A DNA stretch of 64,000 bases from Moritella marina ATCC 15381. GTDB taxonomy: Bacteria > Pseudomonadota > Gammaproteobacteria > Enterobacterales > Moritellaceae. The stretch spans positions 3,521,370 to 3,585,369 of the forward strand of contig NZ_CP044399.1 of NCBI RefSeq assembly GCF_008931805.1, written 5' to 3'. The translations under genes and the position numbers were made by a program. Each line of letters opens with the position of its first letter. Positions within the stretch are counted from its first letter, which is position 1. The notes under the pieces were generated by a model. It did no database searches. It was not told where the DNA came from and saw only the letters and a program-made list of their open reading frames with translations. Below, piece after piece: positions 49,545 to 58,937 of the stretch.

Positions 49545-50036
49545 TTACTGTTGTGGCGCTAATGCAGTAGCACGCTTAATAGCAGCGTCAAGATCAGACA
49601 AATCTAACTCAGCAAAAGAATAAATATCGCCATTATCAGTGTTTCTCCAACGACCGATAATCTTGACACCATTTAATGCTAATTTAGTTTTCGCTTTAAT
49701 TTCACGTTCAACATTGGCACTTACTTCACCATTTGATGCAGCCGTGTAATCAGCCTGCATCGCATCAACAGACGTTGCTAGGATACGCGCAACTTCAGCA
49801 CGTGCGCGATTATCCGCGACAGACTTTTGTAATGATTCGTCAGCGATGCCATTTGACATGCCGACACCGTGTAATAAACGTCCAGAATCGTTATCGACGG
49901 TTTGAGTACCGATATTTACCCAATCTGGTGCACCACTAATATCTAAATCACTATCAATGCTAGTTTGACTCGAACATGCTGATAATAAAGCTATTATACC
50001 CGCTGACACGGTCATTTTTAATGCTGCTACTCTCAT
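49545..50036 (-). CDS. LPP20-family lipoprotein (short)
   Basis: 163 residues from the ATG at 50036 (MRVAALKM...). A longer frame to 50066 lacks a ribosome site, whereas AGGGA precedes this ATG. The lipobox is LLSAC. The LPP20 domain is clear: GAPDWVNIGTQTVDNDSGRLLHGVGMSNGIADESLQKSVADNRARAEVARILATSVDAM and a C-terminal RWRNTDNGDIYSFAELDLSDL strand pair. It is first gene of the lipoprotein operon and a paralogue of the last gene. Confidence 0.85.
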   Translation of the reverse strand: MRVAALKMTVSAGIIALLSACSSQTSIDSDLDISGAPDWVNIGTQTVDNDSGRLLHGVGMSNGIADESLQKSVADNRARAEVARILATSVDAMQADYTAASNGEVSANVEREIKAKTKLALNGVKIIGRWRNTDNGDIYSFAELDLSDLDAAIKRATALAPQQ

Positions 50037-50133
50037 AATTAATCTATCCCTAAAAAGTGTTAACATAATATATCGTATTATAATTGAAAATAGTATATTG
50101 CCAAATATGCTCGCGCTACCTAATCGCAGTTAT

Positions 50134-50171
50134 AAAAAAACCAGACTACCTACCGATAGTCTGGTTTATTT
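50134..50171 (-). terminator. Intrinsic terminator of tsaD
   Basis: An 11-bp stem AAACCAGACTA/TAGTCTGGTTT (50138-50148 with 50157-50167). On the minus strand it is followed by a T run. Confidence 0.85.
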
Positions 50172-50228
50172 TGTTCAAATTTACCCATTAAAGTAAATAT
50201 GACAACTAAAAAATCAAATAGTTATGAC

Positions 50229-51272
50229 TTATATCGCATCCATTTGATCTAATGGCCAACGTGGACGCGCCGTGATCTCTAAGCTGTCATCGCCACCGTG
50301 ACGTAAACGCTGCAGACCAGCATACGCGATCATCGCACCGTTATCGGTACAGAATTCGATACGCGGATAAAATACTTCACCATGATGCTTAGCCATCATC
50401 TCAGCCAACTTAATGCGTAAGTATTTATTCGCACTGACACCACCAGCAACAACCAAGCGCTTAATGCCGGTTTCTTTGATTGCACGTCTTAGCTTAATTG
50501 AAATGGTATCGACGACAGCTTCTTGGAATGCAAACGCGATATCTGCACGCGTTTGTTCATCGACGCTATCATGACCAGCCTCTTCCGCTAATTTTTTTTC
50601 TTTCGCAATCGTGTTCGCTGCAAACGTTTTTAATCCTGAGAAACTAAAATCTAAACCAGGGCGATCCGTCATTGGACGTGGGAACTTATAACGTCCCGCC
50701 ACACCGTTTTCAGCTAGCGCCGATAATCGAGGGCCACCAGGGTAATCGAGACCCAGTAACTTCGCGGTTTTATCAAATGCCTCACCAGCCGCATCATCAA
50801 CAGATTCACCCATCAACGTATATTGACCAAGGCCATCAACACGCACAATTTGCGTGTGACCACCCGATACCAACATCGCTAGAAATGGGAAATCAGGCGT
50901 CTGTTCTTCAAGCATAGGTGCTAACATATGGCCTTCCATATGATTAATACCTAATGCGGGAATATCCCATGCATAAGCGATACTACGACCAACAGTCGCG
51001 CCCACCATTAATGCACCAACCAGTCCAGGGCCTGTTGTATAAGCAATGCCATCGATGTCATCTTTCGTACAGCCAGCCTCAACTAACGCGGCTTTGATCA
51101 ATGGAATAATTTTACGCACATGATCACGTGACGCTAATTCCGGTACTACACCACCGTAATCGGCATGTAGCTTTACTTGGCTATAAAGTTGATGAGCCAT
51201 TAGCCCTTGTTCATCACAATATATTGCAATGCCGGTCTCATCACATGATGTTTCTATTCCTATTACGCGCAT
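50229..51272 (-). CDS. tsaD: tRNA N6-threonylcarbamoyladenosine transferase TsaD
   Basis: 347 residues. The metal-binding HxxxH motif (HMEGHMLAP), N-terminal [26 protein letters not shown] and the C-terminal ASKH-fold loop [13 protein letters not shown] are present. It transfers the threonylcarbamoyl group to A37 of ANN-decoding tRNAs together with TsaB/TsaE. It is divergent from rpsU, the universal arrangement in gammaproteobacteria. Confidence 0.98.
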   Translation of the reverse strand: MRVIGIETSCDETGIAIYCDEQGLMAHQLYSQVKLHADYGGVVPELASRDHVRKIIPLIKAALVEAGCTKDDIDGIAYTTGPGLVGALMVGATVGRSIAYAWDIPALGINHMEGHMLAPMLEEQTPDFPFLAMLVSGGHTQIVRVDGLGQYTLMGESVDDAAGEAFDKTAKLLGLDYPGGPRLSALAENGVAGRYKFPRPMTDRPGLDFSFSGLKTFAANTIAKEKKLAEEAGHDSVDEQTRADIAFAFQEAVVDTISIKLRRAIKETGIKRLVVAGGVSANKYLRIKLAEMMAKHHGEVFYPRIEFCTDNGAMIAYAGLQRLRHGGDDSLEITARPRWPLDQMDAI

Positions 51273-51374
51273 TTTATTTATTCACCTTAAACATGACTCG
51301 ACAATAGTACCTGTGCAATGTGTTTTTCTCCAGCGCCAAATTATACTTATTTCCCTAGCGACAAGTTATTAGTC

Positions 51375-51404
51375 TTTACATGTAATCGTGTTTTAGAGTA
51401 CAAT
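51375..51404 (+). promoter_or_regulatory. Sigma-70 promoter candidate for rpsU
   Basis: TTTACA (51375-51380), 18-base spacer, TACAAT (51399-51404). Transcription would start near 51411, leaving an 80-base leader with three hairpins. Confidence 0.55.
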
Positions 51405-51413
51405 TCGGCACCA

Positions 51414-51481
51414 TTTTTATAGAATTACTATAAAAATATTTTTAGGTTCCAGATAACTTGGAACCATTTAACCTATAGGTT
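51414..51481 (+). promoter_or_regulatory. Structured rpsU 5' leader (three hairpins)
   Basis: Consecutive inverted repeats: TTTTTATAG/CTATAAAAA (51414-51436), GGTTCC/GGAACC (51445-51465), and the palindrome AACCTATAGGTT (51470-51481) directly before the GGAAG ribosome site. This arrangement suggests translational feedback by S21 or RNA processing. The mechanism is inference. Confidence 0.55.
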
Positions 51482-51491
51482 GGAAGCAAAC

Positions 51492-51707
51492 ATGCCAGTA
51501 ATTAAAGTACGTGAAAACGAACCGTTTGACGTTGCTCTACGTCGTTTCAAACGCTCTTGCGAAAAAGCAGGTATCTTATCTGAAGTACGTCGTCGTGAGC
51601 ATTACGAAAAACCTACTACAGTTCGTAAACGTGCTAAAGCAGCAGCATCTAAGCGTCTAGCTAAGAAACTGTCTCGTGAAAATGCACGTCGCGTACGTCT
51701 ATACTAA
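51492..51707 (+). CDS. rpsU: 30S ribosomal protein S21
   Basis: 71 residues from the ATG at 51492 ([27 protein letters not shown]), with GGAAG upstream. A TTG at 51480 is not the family start. The C-terminus is Lys/Arg-rich ([27 protein letters not shown]). A small-subunit protein needed for translation initiation. It is first gene of the rpsU-dnaG-rpoD macromolecular-synthesis cluster. Confidence 0.99.
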   Translation: MPVIKVRENEPFDVALRRFKRSCEKAGILSEVRRREHYEKPTTVRKRAKAAASKRLAKKLSRENARRVRLY

Positions 51708-51791
51708 TCCCTGATTAGTATAACTACTGTATGCATTTAAGCTTATCCCATTGAGTAAGTCTCTGACTTAATCGATTAAGATAACGCTTAT

Positions 51792-51833
51792 AAACAAGCC
51801 GTGAACTCCTAGAGTCACGGCTTGTTTGCTTTC
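51792..51833 (+). terminator. Intrinsic terminator/attenuator between rpsU and dnaG
   Basis: A 13-bp stem AAACAAGCCGTGA/TCACGGCTTGTTT (51792-51804 with 51815-51827) followed by GCTTTC. In E. coli a terminator at the same place lowers dnaG relative to rpsU. Confidence 0.75.
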
Positions 51834-51975
51834 AAGACTTATAAAACTGATAATCCTAATCGTATAACGATACCAGTACATAACTGATTTACTCATACTA
51901 GAGTCATTTATTTACTGTAATTGTCATTACTATTGTTAATAGTCAATCATCTTCATACTCATTAGTTAGGTACAT

Positions 51976-53715
51976 ATGGCTGGTAGAATACCTCGCGACT
52001 TTATCGACGGTTTGATAGGTCGAGCAGATATCGTTGATATCGTCGAAAAACGCGTAAAGCTCAAAAAAGCAGGTAAAAACTACCAAGCTTGCTGCCCGTT
52101 CCATAATGAAAAAAGCCCTTCTTTTACTGTCAGTCAAGATAAGCAGTTTTATCATTGCTTTGGTTGTGGTGCGCACGGTAATGCCATCGGGTTTTTAATG
52201 GAATATGACAACCTTGAGTTTGTCGAGGCGATTGAAGATCTCGCCGGTTTTTACGGTGTTACAGTACCCAGAGAAGAAGGTGGCAATAATAACGGCCCGA
52301 CTGCGCCCGAGCGTAAAGATTATTATGAACTACTCGAAAGTGTTACACGCTTTTATCAATATCAATTAAAAGAACACCCAAACAAAAAAGTTGTTAACGA
52401 CTATCTAAAACAACGTGGTTTAACTGCAGAAGTCATTGCTAAATATGGCATTGGCTATGCCGCCCCAGGTTGGGATAACGTCTTAAAACGCTTTGGCCGT
52501 GACAAACATACCGAAGAACAACTGCTCACCACAGGTGTATTAACCGAGAACGAAAATCAATCTCGTCGCTACGATCGCTTTCGTGAACGCGTTATGTTCC
52601 CTATTCGTGACAAACGTGGTCGCGTCATTGGTTATGGTGGTCGTGTACTCGGCGATGAAAAACCAAAATATCTGAACTCACCAGAAACACCTATCTTCCA
52701 TAAAGGTAAAGAGCTTTATGGTTTATACGAAGTCCGCCAAGCCTATAAAGAGATCCCACAAATTGTCGTGGTTGAAGGTTATATGGACGTGGTTGCATTA
52801 GCGCAGTTCGATATTAATTATGCGGTGGCGTCACTGGGTACTTCGACGTCTGGTGATCAGATGCAGACTTTATTCCGCAACACTAACGAAGTGATCTGTT
52901 GTTACGATGGTGACAAGGCTGGGCGTGATGCAGCATGGCGCGCACTTGAGAACGCACTACCGCAATTACGTGACGGTAAAGATTTAAAATTTGTCTTCTT
53001 ACCCGATGGTGAAGATCCCGATTCATTAGTGCGTAATCAAGGAAAAGACGCACTTGAGCAACTTTTTAAAGATGCCCAGACGTTACCGGACTTTCTATTT
53101 AGCCGCTTAAGCCAAAATATTGAAACAAATACCGATGTAGGACGCAGTAAATTAGCGAGCCAAGCCAAACCTTTAATTGAAAAAATGCCTGACGGTTTCT
53201 ACCGCGGTATTGTATTGAAGAAACTAGCACGTTTCTTAGCCTGGGATGAAGCTAAGTTAAATAAACTATTCACCACAGTAGCAACCACGAAACCAGCCAA
53301 AAAAGCGATCCAAATAACACCAATACGTCGTGCTATTGGGTTATTATTGCAAAATCCGCATATCGGTTTTAACCTACCTGTATTCGATGATTTACCGCAA
53401 TTAAAATTACCCGGCATTAATATTTTATTAAAATTGTTAGAACAAACAAATGGTAGCGATCAAATTAGTACCGCACAATTACTAGAATATTGGCGTGATA
53501 CTCCAGAGCAGAAAGCACTGATAAAACTGGCAGTATGGGATCATGGCGCAGATGACGCCGTTGAGGCAGAGTTTTTCGATACTTTATTTGTTCTTTCCAC
53601 CCAAGTCTTCGAACAACGTTTCAGTGAACTACAATTAAAATTAGCGCAGGGTGGTTTAACACAATCTGAGCGTTTGGAGTATAAAAGCATTTTAGATGAA
53701 TTAAAATCATCGTAA
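51976..53715 (+). CDS. dnaG: DNA primase DnaG
   Basis: 579 residues. The N-terminal CHC2 zinc ribbon uses Cys40, His43, Cys61 and Cys64 (CCPFHNEKSPSF...YHCFGC). The catalytic core starts YLKQRGLTAEVIAKYGIGYA, with the Toprim motif VVVEGYMDVVALAQ and the DGDKAGRDAAWRALE metal site. The C-terminal DnaB-helicase-binding domain (about 435-579) is more divergent, as in the family. It makes RNA primers for replication. AGGTACAT precedes the start. Confidence 0.98.
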   Translation: MAGRIPRDFIDGLIGRADIVDIVEKRVKLKKAGKNYQACCPFHNEKSPSFTVSQDKQFYHCFGCGAHGNAIGFLMEYDNLEFVEAIEDLAGFYGVTVPREEGGNNNGPTAPERKDYYELLESVTRFYQYQLKEHPNKKVVNDYLKQRGLTAEVIAKYGIGYAAPGWDNVLKRFGRDKHTEEQLLTTGVLTENENQSRRYDRFRERVMFPIRDKRGRVIGYGGRVLGDEKPKYLNSPETPIFHKGKELYGLYEVRQAYKEIPQIVVVEGYMDVVALAQFDINYAVASLGTSTSGDQMQTLFRNTNEVICCYDGDKAGRDAAWRALENALPQLRDGKDLKFVFLPDGEDPDSLVRNQGKDALEQLFKDAQTLPDFLFSRLSQNIETNTDVGRSKLASQAKPLIEKMPDGFYRGIVLKKLARFLAWDEAKLNKLFTTVATTKPAKKAIQITPIRRAIGLLLQNPHIGFNLPVFDDLPQLKLPGINILLKLLEQTNGSDQISTAQLLEYWRDTPEQKALIKLAVWDHGADDAVEAEFFDTLFVLSTQVFEQRFSELQLKLAQGGLTQSERLEYKSILDELKSS

Positions 53716-53964
53716 TGGCTTGAAATATGATCCATTAAGCCCCATTTAAGATCTAACTAAAAGAGCCGAATTAAATCGGTTCAGAACGCTGAGTTGAAAG
53801 TTTTCGCCTAATATAACGTGATAACCGTTATAGTTACGCGTATTTTGACCACAATAATTATACCAATAAGTAGAAAAAAGCACCGTTTAGCACTATACTG
53901 CTTTGTTTGCGCAGTGCTTTTGCGTCTGTATCTTTGAACCACGTCACCGGAGTGGAAGTATTCT

Positions 53965-55791
53965 ATGGAATCCCCTCAATCACAATTAAAACTTCTTGTA
54001 GCTAAAGGTAAAGAACAAGGTTACCTCACCTATGCAGAAGTAAATGATCATTTACCACAAGATATTGTGGACTCAGATCAGGTTGAAGATATTATTCAAA
54101 TGATCAATGACATGGGTATTCAAGTGCTAGAAACTGCACCTGATGCAGATGACCTATTGATGGCAGAAAATACATCAGCACCTGATGAAGATGCCGCTGA
54201 AGCCGCAGCCGCAGCGCTTGCTTCTGTAGAATCTGAAATTGGTCGTACTACCGATCCAGTACGTATGTACATGCGTGAGATGGGTACTGTTGAGCTATTG
54301 ACTCGTGAAGGCGAGATCAAAATTGCAAAACGTATTGAAGAAGGTATCTACGCAGTACAAACGGCTGTAGCTGAATACCCAGAAGCAATTAACTCGTTAC
54401 TTGCTGAATACGACAAATTCCTTGCTGAAGAAACACGCTTAAGCGACATCATCACAGGTTTCATCGATCCAAATGCGGAGGATGTAGCACCAACAGCAAC
54501 ACATATCGGCTCTGAAGTACCAACCAAAGATGACGATTCAGCTGAAGATGATGACGAAGAAGAGGAAGAAGGCAATAAAGGCCCTGATCCTGAAGAAGCA
54601 GCTGAAAAATTTGCAGAATTACGTAAATTTCACACAGCACTACTAAAAGGCATTAAAGAAGACGGTTTAGAACACCCGAAAACACGCCTGCAAGTTGAAA
54701 TGCTAAGTGAAGTATTCCGTACTTTCCGTTTGATCCCAAAACAATTTGATCGCATTGTAAATAACATGCGTGACATGATGGATCACGTACGTGTGCAAGA
54801 ACGTCTTGTTATCAAGATGTGTGTTGAACATTGTAAAATGCCAAAAGCAGCGTTCGTTGAAGCATTTGCTGGTCACGAAACTGACATTACTTGGTTTGAA
54901 AAAGCACAACAATCAGCAGCACCTTATGCGCAAGCATTACAACGTATCGATTTTGACGTACGTCGTTGCATCAACAAATTAAAATTAGTAGAAAATACGA
55001 CAGGTCTGACTATTTCTCAGATCAAAAACATCAACCGTCGTATGAGCATTGGTGAAGCGAAAGCGCGTCGTGCGAAAAAAGAAATGGTTGAAGCGAATTT
55101 ACGTCTAGTAATTTCGATTGCCAAAAAATATACCAACCGTGGTCTACAGTTCCTAGATTTAATCCAGGAAGGTAACATCGGTCTGATGAAAGCCGTAGAT
55201 AAGTTTGAATACCGTCGTGGTTACAAATTCTCAACTTACGCTACATGGTGGATCCGTCAGGCAATCACACGTTCTATTGCTGACCAAGCGCGTACAATTC
55301 GTATTCCAGTGCATATGATTGAAACAATCAATAAACTGAATCGTATTTCGCGTCAAATGCTGCAAGAGATGGGCCGTGAAGCAACGCCAGAAGAATTGGC
55401 TGAGCGCATGATGATGCCAGAAGATCGTATTCGTAAAGTATTGAAGATTGCTAAAGAGCCAATCTCAATGGAAACTCCTATCGGTGATGATGAAGATTCT
55501 CACTTAGGCGATTTCATTGAAGATACAACGCTTTCTTTACCAGTTGACGCTGCTACAAAAGATAGCCTTAAAGGCGCGACAGACGACGTTCTAGCAGGCC
55601 TAACAGCCCGTGAAGCGAAAGTACTGCGTATGCGTTTTGGTATCGATATGAATACTGACCACACACTTGAAGAAGTGGGTAAACAGTTCGATGTAACGCG
55701 TGAGCGTATTCGTCAAATTGAAGCTAAGGCATTACGTAAATTACGTCATCCTAGCCGCAGCGAACAGCTACGCAGCTTCCTAGACGAGTAA
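53965..55791 (+). CDS. rpoD: RNA polymerase primary sigma factor (sigma-70)
   Basis: 608 residues (E. coli 613). Region 1.1 at the N-terminus ([26 protein letters not shown]), region 1.2 ([31 protein letters not shown]), an acidic non-conserved stretch ([15 protein letters not shown], about 191-205), region 2 ([49 protein letters not shown]) and region 4.2 ([33 protein letters not shown]) are all intact. The last gene of the macromolecular-synthesis cluster. The 249-base gap before it contains long-loop inverted repeats (GCACTGC/GCAGTGC region, 53875-53921) that may be a processing or termination site. Confidence 0.99.
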   Translation: MESPQSQLKLLVAKGKEQGYLTYAEVNDHLPQDIVDSDQVEDIIQMINDMGIQVLETAPDADDLLMAENTSAPDEDAAEAAAAALASVESEIGRTTDPVRMYMREMGTVELLTREGEIKIAKRIEEGIYAVQTAVAEYPEAINSLLAEYDKFLAEETRLSDIITGFIDPNAEDVAPTATHIGSEVPTKDDDSAEDDDEEEEEGNKGPDPEEAAEKFAELRKFHTALLKGIKEDGLEHPKTRLQVEMLSEVFRTFRLIPKQFDRIVNNMRDMMDHVRVQERLVIKMCVEHCKMPKAAFVEAFAGHETDITWFEKAQQSAAPYAQALQRIDFDVRRCINKLKLVENTTGLTISQIKNINRRMSIGEAKARRAKKEMVEANLRLVISIAKKYTNRGLQFLDLIQEGNIGLMKAVDKFEYRRGYKFSTYATWWIRQAITRSIADQARTIRIPVHMIETINKLNRISRQMLQEMGREATPEELAERMMMPEDRIRKVLKIAKEPISMETPIGDDEDSHLGDFIEDTTLSLPVDAATKDSLKGATDDVLAGLTAREAKVLRMRFGIDMNTDHTLEEVGKQFDVTRERIRQIEAKALRKLRHPSRSEQLRSFLDE

Positions 55792-55822
55792 TTAAATCGT
55801 TAGATACTATTCTCGATTATCA

Positions 55823-55872
55823 AGAACACCTGATGGCAACATCAGGTGTTTTTTTATGCCTGCAATAAAATG
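55823..55872 (+). repeat. rpoD terminator segment, copy 1 of a 50-bp direct repeat
   Basis: It contains the intrinsic terminator AACACCTGAT/ATCAGGTGTT plus T7 (55825-55856) and its flank. 48 of 50 bases are identical to 56127-56176. Confidence 0.88.
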
Positions 55873-56043
55873 AATAATAATGTGCCTATTTGTGAGCACG
55901 AGTAGAACACGCAGTATCTTCGATGAATAATTGAACAGTTAGTTGGTTACTTGTCTAAGTTATTGAATATGACCTAGACACACAGAAACTATACTTATAT
56001 ACTTTCTGCATCTTAAAGCGTCGTAAGAGCGTTTGAAAGATCA

Positions 56044-56120
56044 GGGCCCTTAGCTCAGTTGGTTAGAGCATCCGACTCATAATCGGCAGGTCCCCAGTTC
56101 AAGTCTGGGAGGGCCCACCA
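56044..56120 (+). tRNA. tRNA-Ile (anticodon CAU, lysidine-modified tRNA-Ile2)
   Basis: 77 bases with CCA encoded. Acceptor stem GGGCCCT/AGGGCCC, D-arm TAGCTCAGTTGGTTAGAGCA, anticodon stem-loop CCGACTCATAATCGG with anticodon CAT, T-arm CCCAGTTCAAGTCTGGG. Overall similarity is to E. coli ileX/ileY rather than to methionine tRNAs, so the C34 is expected to be converted to lysidine by TilS to read AUA. Its location directly downstream of rpoD is typical. Confidence 0.93.
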
Positions 56121-56126
56121 AATTTT

Positions 56127-56176
56127 AGAACACTTGATGGCAACATCAGGTGTTTTTTTATGCCTGTAATAAAATG
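56127..56176 (+). repeat. tRNA terminator segment, copy 2 of the 50-bp direct repeat
   Basis: Differs from copy 1 only at two C-to-T positions (56134 and 56167). It contains ACACTTGAT/ATCAGGTGT and a T7 run, so it is also a functional terminator for the tRNA. Confidence 0.88.
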
Positions 56177-56220
56177 GTCGTCAAATACTTAGTTAAGTTA
56201 ACATTTCCCTAAAAATCGAT

Positions 56221-57138
56221 TCAATACTCTTTCAATTGAGCACTTTTAATCACGGCCCCGCCTAAATAAATCCCCAATAGCATAAAAATAACAGCGATTA
56301 AGCCCGCTGGTGAAAAAGCAGGTAAGGCTAATAACAATTGCGTATCGTTACCACCACTCGCCAACACAGCACCTATACCCATGAGTGTTCCAGCGAGTAA
56401 ATGCTTAATAAGTAGTGCAATTGTCATCCCTTTAAAAACAAAAGATCGAGTTGTAATGGCTGCGATTAACATTCCTAAAATTAAACTTAATATCAATAAG
56501 AATCGCTCTGCCGATGGCCATTCTTGTCCATTGCCATACCAGACAAATAAACTAATATCCTTAAGTAAACCACTTGGTGCCCAGTGCCGTTCATATAAGA
56601 ATACAACGCTCGCCATCATGCCAATACTCAACATCGATAACCACAATGTTCTATTTGCTTTATTAAAACAAAATAAAGTAATGATTAATAATAAAGACAA
56701 TAATATCAGTACCATAAAATGTATTTGTTGTGACTGTATATAAATATCACTTTCCACTTCATCAATAAATTTCGCTAATAAAATCCAGCCAAGTAACCAA
56801 CCAATTACCGTCGCTAGCATCACCATCTCTCCACGCGCTAAACGGCTAACAGTTGACACACCGCAACCATGGTTGGCCGCAGCGCCCAAGCCAAACAGTA
56901 AGCCGCCAAACGCCGAAAACCAATTAGCCTGATGTGACGTCTGTATATCCAATTCAGCAGTAAAATCTACGATTAACAAAGGCAGCCATGAGAATGTGCC
57001 ACTCAGTAAAATAGCAAGGAGAAACATGGGCTTTCCTTTAACAGCCTGATTAACACCTTTAACCATACAGAGCCCTGTGGTTTGCGCGAGGTAACCCAAG
57101 CAGGCAATTAAGATCAACGTAATAGTAATAAACAACAC
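56221..57138 (-). CDS. YeeE/YedE (TsuA-like) family membrane protein, probable sulfur-compound transporter
   Basis: About 305 residues from a GTG at 57138 (a TTG follows at 57135), because AGGAG lies 5 bases before it. A frame extending to an ATG at 57162 or beyond has no ribosome site and adds non-membrane sequence. Nine to ten membrane segments. The conserved cysteine motifs AQTTGLCMVKG and AAANHGCGVSTVSRLARGEMVM, matching the NxGC sulfur-transport signature of YeeE/TsuA, are present. Family members import thiosulfate or move persulfide sulfur. The substrate here is unproven. Confidence 0.8.
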   Translation of the reverse strand: MLFITITLILIACLGYLAQTTGLCMVKGVNQAVKGKPMFLLAILLSGTFSWLPLLIVDFTAELDIQTSHQANWFSAFGGLLFGLGAAANHGCGVSTVSRLARGEMVMLATVIGWLLGWILLAKFIDEVESDIYIQSQQIHFMVLILLSLLLIITLFCFNKANRTLWLSMLSIGMMASVVFLYERHWAPSGLLKDISLFVWYGNGQEWPSAERFLLILSLILGMLIAAITTRSFVFKGMTIALLIKHLLAGTLMGIGAVLASGGNDTQLLLALPAFSPAGLIAVIFMLLGIYLGGAVIKSAQLKEY

Positions 57139-57345
57139 TACATCTCCTATACAAACGCACATAATGATTCTGAATCGAAATACTTTCACCCTGTGAATAG
57201 CTTTAAATATAGTAAAATTATCCTGCGATGCCTGATATACCAAAAACTACATTGATGTATGTTGGAGCAGTGAATAAAATGCTTATTTGGGCTACACTCT
57301 TGCACCTTGTAATTTACTATCATTTTTACAGAGTTTATTAATCCT

Positions 57346-58293
57346 ATGTCTACTGTCCGCGCGGCCCATGCATCTCATATTGTATTACCAGAACACGTAA
57401 CAGATAAGCCCACTGTATTTAGTTTTCTAAGCAATCACTTCAAACAGATTGATGCTTCAGTCTGGCAGCAACGTATCATCGATGGCAAAGTACATTGGCG
57501 GGACGGTCGTTTGATTACTTTAGATTGTGCATTTGTGCCACGAGAACGCGTGTATTATTACCGTGAAGTGGCTGTAGAGAAGAAGGTCCCTTTTGCGGAA
57601 AACATTATTTACGAAGACGACAACATCATCGTTGCTTACAAGCCCCACTTTTTAGCGGTAAGTCCTAGCGGCCAATTCGTCAATGAGTGCCTGGTTAACC
57701 GCCTAAGAATAAAAACCGGTATCGAAACACTGGTAACAGCACACCGCCTTGATCGCGCCACAGCTGGACTCATGCTGCTTTGTAAAATCCCAGAACAACG
57801 TAGTATTTACCATGACTTATTCAAACATGGTAATATCACCAAACACTATCACGCCATTGCTCGATTAACACCGGAGTTACAACAGCAGCATGATGAAAAA
57901 AGTCTGCAATTACCACTTAGCTGGACAGTAAAGAACAGAATTGTTAAAGGTGATCCAACATTCACGATGCAAATAATAGACGGTGAAGCGAACAGTCATT
58001 CGAGCATCGAATTAATGACTGTTAAAGGGGAGTTTGGATTATTCAAGCTATCGCCAATCACAGGCAAGACCCACCAACTGCGTTTGCACATGGCTAGTTT
58101 AGGAATGCCATTGGTGAATGATCGCTTATATCCAACACTATTAGACCGATGCGACGATAACTTTCAGCAGCCGTTGCAACTATTAGCACAACAACTAAAG
58201 TTTACCGATCCTGTCACGGGTGTTGAACACGATATCACGACGAAAGCACTTGATATTGAAGCACTAATTAATGGGGTCGTCGATATTATTTAA
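57346..58293 (+). CDS. RluA-family RNA pseudouridine synthase
   Basis: 315 residues. An N-terminal S4-like segment (FLSNHFKQIDASVWQQRIIDGKVHWRDGRLITLDCAFVPRERVYYYRE) is followed by the catalytic domain with IIYEDDNIIVAYKPHFLAVSP and the signature HRLDRATAGLMLL carrying the catalytic Asp. LSPITGKTHQLRLHMASLGMPLVNDRLYP closes the fold. It isomerises specific uridines in rRNA or tRNA. The target cannot be named from sequence. It abuts the convergent response-regulator gene with no spacer. Confidence 0.9.
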   Translation: MSTVRAAHASHIVLPEHVTDKPTVFSFLSNHFKQIDASVWQQRIIDGKVHWRDGRLITLDCAFVPRERVYYYREVAVEKKVPFAENIIYEDDNIIVAYKPHFLAVSPSGQFVNECLVNRLRIKTGIETLVTAHRLDRATAGLMLLCKIPEQRSIYHDLFKHGNITKHYHAIARLTPELQQQHDEKSLQLPLSWTVKNRIVKGDPTFTMQIIDGEANSHSSIELMTVKGEFGLFKLSPITGKTHQLRLHMASLGMPLVNDRLYPTLLDRCDDNFQQPLQLLAQQLKFTDPVTGVEHDITTKALDIEALINGVVDII

Positions 58294-58698
58294 TTAGTTT
58301 ACTGTAGCGTTTAAGCCTCTCAACTCTCTGGCTTTCTCTAAACAACGGAATATTTTCATTTTAGAGACTGGTTTAACTAAATAATCAGTCGGCTGGAGTT
58401 TAATCACTTGCTTAACAGTATTAATATTATTATCCCCCGTCACGATAAAAACAGGGATGTTCTTTTGCTGTTTACGGAGATACTCTAATATTTTTAAACC
58501 ATCTAATTCTTCGCGTAAATTCAGATCTAAAAAAATATAATCAAATGCTTGTTTTGATAATAAATTAAGTGCGAGAGGGACATTATCCGCATACATTACG
58601 TTATCGCTATCCGCGTAGTATTCAATCGAAATTTTACGTACTAGCTGCGCAATTATTTGTACGATGATCTTACTATCTTCAACAATCAGACGTCTCAT
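58294..58698 (-). CDS. Single-domain (CheY-like) response regulator
   Basis: 134 residues from the ATG at 58698 (AAGGGG upstream; a GTG two codons earlier is less likely). Receiver-domain hallmarks: acidic pair in LIVEDSK, phospho-acceptor Asp in YIFLDLNL, Thr in FIVTGD and Lys in YLVKPVSKMK. There is no output domain, so it must act by protein contact or as a phosphate shuttle. No histidine kinase gene is adjacent, making it an orphan. Confidence 0.9.
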   Translation of the reverse strand: MRRLIVEDSKIIVQIIAQLVRKISIEYYADSDNVMYADNVPLALNLLSKQAFDYIFLDLNLREELDGLKILEYLRKQQKNIPVFIVTGDNNINTVKQVIKLQPTDYLVKPVSKMKIFRCLEKARELRGLNATVN

Positions 58699-58937
58699 TA
58701 CCACCCCTTTTTGATTATTATCAGATATTAGCTCAGTATAGGTGCAAGTCTGTTAAAATGGGCTAAAACCAGTGTAATTTAACTCGAAAGTATGAAACTG
58801 ATCACATTTAAAATCAACATCTTAATGCTTTAAGCATAGCTTTATACTTCACCCATTAAAAATAAATTGAATAATATAAAAAGGAATAAATCGACAGGCC
58901 TTCAACGGCAGAAGACCTGTGATAAACAGCAGGTGAA

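Noticed and set aside
56381-56743. 120-codon plus-strand frame over the YeeE/YedE gene
   Set aside because: Antisense to membrane segments with the family cysteine motif; no start signal.
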